From contig JALGYY010000035.1 in the NCBI GenBank assembly GCA_025782575.1, forward strand, positions 528,670 through 592,669: a stretch of 64,000 nt of DNA. Direction: 5' to 3'. Origin of the DNA: a bacterium (GTDB lineage Bacteria > Orphanbacterota > Orphanbacteria > Orphanbacterales > Orphanbacteraceae). Positions within the stretch are counted from its first letter, which is position 1. Every line of letters begins with the position of its first letter. Below the pieces are notes generated by a model that had not been told where the DNA came from, searched no databases, and saw only the letters and a program-made list of their open reading frames with translations. Shown here one piece after another: positions 60,862 through 64,000 of this stretch. A program made the position numbers and the translations under genes.

Positions 60862-61497
60862 TTAGTGCCTCAATTGAGCGGCCCGAGCAAGCTTAACGTC
60901 AATCTTCAGCCGCGCCGTCCTCGGAGTCGGCTGTAAGCCTTGTTGGGCCTTTCGCTTCCGAAAAGCAAATCCGCCGAATCGACCCTCCCATGGTCGAAGA
61001 GCAACCCTACAGGAATCGAAGTCAACAATGGCCAGCTTCAGGCAGTCACTGAGAGTCTCAAACTTGGTTGTATCCCCCAAGCGTGCAAGCAGACGTAGCA
61101 CGAGAAGTGGCGCGTCCTGGGGCTTCGTGTTCTGATCCGCGAGTGCGTCCGCAACAGACTTAATCTCGTCCTGCTGTTCCTTTGTCAAATCCGACGCTTG
61201 CGACAGGCTCAACACTTCCGGCAGAAGCCTGCGCACATTTTCTAGCGCGGCAACGTCCACTCGCAATGAGATGCTGTCCAATTGGCCCTGTCCTCGGGCA
61301 AATGTCATGCCAGACTTGGTATTGGAAAACGCACCTTTAATGACATCGTCGAGTTCGATGGACTTGACCGCTGCGATATCGGTTGGCTTGTCGAGACCGG
61401 CAAGCCGCGACAGGAATTCCGCGACTTGCCCCCAATCGACCCCGAGGCTCATGTAGATCTGCGCGTCCACGGACCCGTCTGACACCTTGACCTGCAT
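60862..61497 (-). CDS. Hypothetical protein reading into an attC site
   Basis: 211 residues, mainly helical, no family recognised (SLGVDWGQVAEFLSRLAGLD...LPEVLSLSQASDLTKEQQDEIKSVADALAD). The last 30 residues (QQGLQPTPRTARLKI...) are encoded by the attC site, a common oddity of cassette genes. Its ATG follows directly on the TAG of the HNH gene (TAGATG), so the two are translationally coupled and possibly form one two-gene cassette, e.g. nuclease plus partner. Confidence 0.6.
   Translation of the reverse strand: MQVKVSDGSVDAQIYMSLGVDWGQVAEFLSRLAGLDKPTDIAAVKSIELDDVIKGAFSNTKSGMTFARGQGQLDSISLRVDVAALENVRRLLPEVLSLSQASDLTKEQQDEIKSVADALADQNTKPQDAPLLVLRLLARLGDTTKFETLSDCLKLAIVDFDSCRVALRPWEGRFGGFAFRKRKAQQGLQPTPRTARLKIDVKLARAAQLRH
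60891..60948 (-). repeat. Integron attC (59-be-like) recombination site
   Basis: 58 bp. On the minus strand it starts GCCCAAC (fits RYYYAAC) and ends GTTAAGC (fits GTTRRRY); inside, CAGCCG and CGGCTG form the inner stem with an unpaired centre. It lies between two same-strand genes, 43 nt before the next start, exactly where cassettes carry attC. No integrase gene is visible in the window. Confidence 0.7.
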
Positions 61498-61884
61498 CTA
61501 GGCGCCGCACATTGGACATCGTAGCGCGCAGGAGCCGTTCGGCTCTGCTGTTTCCACAGACATTCGTGATGTTACGCAAGCACAAGAGCAGTTGACGAAG
61601 TTCTGCTGGCGTCTGATCGATTCTAAGAGTCGGCGTTTTCGCTCCTTGAGTTCAGAAGCACTGAACTTCCGACCTGTTGGATGCTTGTCGTTGTAGCTCG
61701 CAACGACAGCGTGGCAGTTCCGGCAGAGGACTATCAGGTTATCTTCCTCGTCGCTTCCTCCTCTCTCCCTCGGAACGATATGGTGAATCTCCAGCGGGAT
61801 TAGCCACTTGTGGCATATGGCGCATGTCCTGTTACTCTCGAGGAGCAATTGGTCCACTGCCTCTTGAGGTATCGCCAAATCCAA
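61498..61884 (-). CDS. HNH endonuclease
   Basis: 128 residues. HNH core: CAICHKWLIPLEIHHIVPRERGGSDEEDNLIVLCRNCH, with the two CxxC zinc pairs and the catalytic HH. A second Cys-rich tail (CSCACV ... CPMCG) may bind zinc. Upstream of the 211-residue gene without any gap. HNH enzymes cut or nick DNA; here perhaps a defence or mobile-element nuclease. Confidence 0.82.
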   Translation of the reverse strand: MDLAIPQEAVDQLLLESNRTCAICHKWLIPLEIHHIVPRERGGSDEEDNLIVLCRNCHAVVASYNDKHPTGRKFSASELKERKRRLLESIRRQQNFVNCSCACVTSRMSVETAEPNGSCALRCPMCGA

Positions 61885-61919
61885 ATCTCCTGTGATGGCC
61901 CAAGCCTCGAATGAACCAT

Positions 61920-61960
61920 TTCGGGTTGGCCGTAGAGCGAAACGGCGCGGCTAACCCGAA
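61920..61960 (-). terminator. Hairpin between the two HNH genes
   Basis: TTCGGGTTGGCC and GGCTAACCCGAA pair with one mismatch over 12 bp around a 17-nt loop. Probably ends the transcript of the small HNH gene. The GTT/AAC order is reversed relative to attC, so it is not a second cassette site. Confidence 0.4.
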
Positions 61961-61999
61961 GTCCCGTTCGATTCGGTTGTTGGAGTCTGGGGTTTCCCT

Positions 62000-62248
62000 T
62001 CAGCCACCGAAGGTTCCTGTGCCGACGTGGCAATTCCAGCACAAGATCTCACAATTGCCGAGACCATCTCCACCCGAGGCGCTCATGTGGTGCGCCTCCC
62101 ATGAACCGCGCCCCTCTCTCCCTCTGTTCGCGAAGACCAGAGCCTTGTTGCAGACGCCGTAGTTGTGGTCATGCCTCTTGCGTCTGCACTTGCACTTACC
62201 GCCTGCCTGTCGCCATGCCTTTTCCACGGTTTCGCCTGAGAATGCCAT
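62000..62248 (-). CDS. Small HNH endonuclease-like protein
   Basis: 82 residues from the ATG at 62248, which has GGAGGAGAG just upstream. Contains CKCRRKRHDHNYGVC, WEAHHMSASGGDGLGNCEILCWNCH: the HH catalytic pair and two zinc-binding Cys pairs of a compact HNH domain. Likely a nicking nuclease; partner unknown. Confidence 0.72.
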   Translation of the reverse strand: MAFSGETVEKAWRQAGGKCKCRRKRHDHNYGVCNKALVFANRGREGRGSWEAHHMSASGGDGLGNCEILCWNCHVGTGTFGG

Positions 62249-62683
62249 CTTCTCTCCTCCACTGTTTTGACTCCAGCTACAATTCTGTTGCAAGCGCCCA
62301 GCGCAATAGGTTGCGTAGGGAGTGGTATATCTGGCGCGGCCCCCGCTCCTGATTAGATGAATAATATCATGCGAGCGAGTGGGTTCCGCATGAAAATGGT
62401 CCTCAAGCCCATATGGTGATAGGTCTCGGGATCGGTAATGTACTTGCTCGATGAGTAATTCGCTACAGCCGTTCGCTGTCCCCCTGGCAATGTACGACTA
62501 CATCTCGCTTCCCGGGCGGATGCCTCGCAATAGTCCTGTGGCCTGCAGGTTATGCGTGGGAGCTGTTGCGGGGAGTGCGCCTTTTGATTAAAGGGCGCAG
62601 AGGAACCAAGGGAATTCTACCCCGAGGAACGAGCCCGGCCCTAAGCCCAGTGAGCCGCTGCCGTCTATGCCGACACCCCCCGT
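62249..62683. other. Non-coding stretch with a hairpin repeat (62577-62630)
   Basis: No gene seen. 62577-62598 forms a stem (GCGCCTTT / AAAGGGCGC around TGATT) and the 54-bp block from 62577 resembles 59431-59480 in the same orientation, including a shared AATTCTACCC. The pair brackets the nuclease genes. Not recognised as a known element. Confidence 0.5.
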
Positions 62684-63592
62684 CTATTTGATGCGAACGC
62701 CATTAACCCACACCCTCTCGAACCTTGCGCCAAGCGTCTTGGACTCATTGGTTTCTAGGATTTCGCGTGCCCACCCAGCGGCGATATCGGCAGCCTGAAT
62801 CTCGTCAATTCCACGTGAATCTACTTCTCTGACAACGGGCTTCTCCGAATACTGCCCTTGAATTGGCAAGCCAGACCCAATGGCAGTAGCAATTGCATCG
62901 GCGGCATTGTTCAGCACCATTATTGTGGCGGGACTCTCGGTATCAAAGGCTCTTTCGGTTGAGAGCAACTCCGCGAAAAGCACGCGAGAAAGTGGAGAGC
63001 TATAGATATCTCGGGTGGTCGCTGTGAAAGATTTCAGGCCTTCCAAATCAAAGACAGCATGTGCGCGCGCCGCAAAGATCTTTGCCTGCCTTAGCCCCCC
63101 TCCAATTTGCTTTTGAATCTCATCCGGTGTGAATTCGTCTAGTGATACAATCGGATCATATCGAGCCCAGCGAACGGCCTTGCTCAGCTCGTGGGGCAAG
63201 TATGCCACGGGGGTATTTGCGATAAGTGCAGTCGCACATGTAGACAGTATGGCCTGCTCGCCAAAGCCTTCCTCGGGAATCCGTCTTTCCTCTCGAAACG
63301 CAAGTCGCACCTCGGCCTCCACGGGTCGCGGATCTATTGCTATTATCGTTGCTTGCCCGATCCCGTTCTCAATGCGAGCCCAGAGCTCGCACTCATCGCG
63401 GAGACGCGGTCGCGCATCCCGAAAGCCCCGGTACTTGAGCTCGTCGGTCACTAAAACTGCGCGGAGTTCTCTTACCCATTCGAGCGAGGCGTCGGAACGG
63501 AATTGTGCAAGGACATACTGACGACGCGCCCCGCCCTCGGTGGAGGTAGCGTCCGCAAAGGTTGTCGCAGCGGTTGGGATCACCAGTGCCAC
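62684..63592 (-). CDS. Hypothetical protein
   Basis: 302 residues, start a GTG at 63592 without clear RBS. The first residues (ALVIPTAATTFADA) look like the end of a hydrophobic segment, so the true start may be lost or lie behind a frame break. No catalytic motif is certain; the end IDEIQAADIAAGWAREIL recalls the C-terminal Asp region of DUF3800-type proteins, a weak resemblance. Expressed in the same direction as the nuclease genes. Confidence 0.55.
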   Translation of the reverse strand: MALVIPTAATTFADATSTEGGARRQYVLAQFRSDASLEWVRELRAVLVTDELKYRGFRDARPRLRDECELWARIENGIGQATIIAIDPRPVEAEVRLAFREERRIPEEGFGEQAILSTCATALIANTPVAYLPHELSKAVRWARYDPIVSLDEFTPDEIQKQIGGGLRQAKIFAARAHAVFDLEGLKSFTATTRDIYSSPLSRVLFAELLSTERAFDTESPATIMVLNNAADAIATAIGSGLPIQGQYSEKPVVREVDSRGIDEIQAADIAAGWAREILETNESKTLGARFERVWVNGVRIK

Positions 63593-63710
63593 TATTGCCG
63601 CACTCGCTCTATCTCATCAGCACTTGTCGGTTCATCGCGACTTTCTTTGATCTGCTGGACCAATATCAGGGCTCTCCTTTCTTGATCCTTCGGCATCGGG
63701 CCTCTTTTGG

Positions 63711-63980
63711 CTATTCGACAATCTGCCACTCTTTGATGATCGTTCCGTCCGCCTCTGTCCGCCAAGAGAATATCCAGGTTTGGCCTGTAGCCGTGTCAAT
63801 CTTGAACAAGGAGCTGACCTCTACGACACCGGCCCCCGTGCTAGCGGTAACCGTCGCAGCTAGAAGTTGATATTGTCCGGCCCCCTTTGTTGAGGCATCA
63901 GACGCCTGCAAGGCCCCCGGGAGGCCAAACAAGCAGACGGCAAAAAACCACGTTCGCAGATTCCCTGGCACTCTTCCCAT
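63711..63980 (-). CDS. Small secreted protein
   Basis: 89 residues with a signal peptide (TWFFAVCLFGLPGALQASDA) and AAGGAGAG upstream of the ATG, at the very end of the window. The mature part is a small beta-rich domain (QYQLLAATVTASTGAGVVEVSSLFKIDTATGQTWIFSW). No family recognised. Confidence 0.6.
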   Translation of the reverse strand: MGRVPGNLRTWFFAVCLFGLPGALQASDASTKGAGQYQLLAATVTASTGAGVVEVSSLFKIDTATGQTWIFSWRTEADGTIIKEWQIVE

Positions 63981-64000
63981 GGTTTTCTCTCTCCTTGGTT

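Noticed and set aside
61920-61960. Second attC site between the HNH genes.
   Set aside because: The boxes occur in the order GTT...AAC rather than RYYYAAC...GTTRRRY, so it is a plain hairpin.
1-64000. CRISPR array or rRNA/tRNA genes.
   Set aside because: No regularly spaced repeats and no recognisable structural RNA gene were seen on reading both strands.

Overview
The first 26.4 kb look like an ordinary, moderately GC-rich chromosome of a bacterium built around respiratory electron transfer. It carries several multiheme c-type cytochromes, an outer-membrane barrel, a Rieske/cytochrome b complex coupled to a nine-heme cytochrome, a CcsA-type heme export protein, an ethylbenzene-dehydrogenase-like heme lipoprotein, and surface proteins ending in FlgD/T9SS-like C-terminal domains. 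That mix fits the FCB superphylum (Eisenbacteria, Gemmatimonadota, Zixibacteria and relatives); the exact phylum is inference. An operon of sucrose-phosphate synthase, sucrose phosphatase, fructokinase and sucrose synthase (13.9-20.2 kb) forms a complete sucrose synthesis and turnover cycle.

At 26,918 the core chromosome stops inside comM (Mg-chelatase-like AAA ATPase): only the C-terminal third remains, and the match ends abruptly. Everything to the right is accessory DNA.

27-45 kb is a defence-island-like patchwork: a small HTH regulator, an IS remnant, an AbrB/RelE-type toxin-antitoxin pair, a 1,219-residue protein with HD-like and methyltransferase-like parts, a MazG-like hydrolase, a decayed IS3-family copy, a two-gene operon of a nitrilase-fold protein and a Rad50/SMC-like ATPase, a second and intact IS3-family element flanked by gene fragments (one a PD-(D/E)xK/Mrr nuclease), and an operon led by a LexA-like repressor (DUF2188 protein, small protein, TIGR02391/Ymh protein).

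45.5-52.6 kb is a compact mobile unit of about 7 kb between two 180-bp direct repeats. It carries a large serine recombinase and, divergently, a second LexA-like repressor followed by a tight type III CBASS operon: CD-NTase, HORMA (Cap7), TRIP13-like ATPase (Cap6) and Cap4 (nuclease-SAVED). The right repeat is the 3' end of a second large serine recombinase gene, so one recombinase-encoding element seems nested in another of the same kind. This self-cleaving-repressor-controlled, recombinase-borne CBASS is the most notable system here.

52.4-59.3 kb is a plasmid/ICE-like module: second recombinase, XRE regulator, two paralogous HTH proteins, two tandem RuvC-like nucleases, a recombination-associated protein, a RadC/JAB protein and a DUF932 protein, closed by a strong terminator. 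59.6-64 kb holds nuclease-like and unknown genes, all on the minus strand, with one convincing integron attC site, suggesting gene cassettes.
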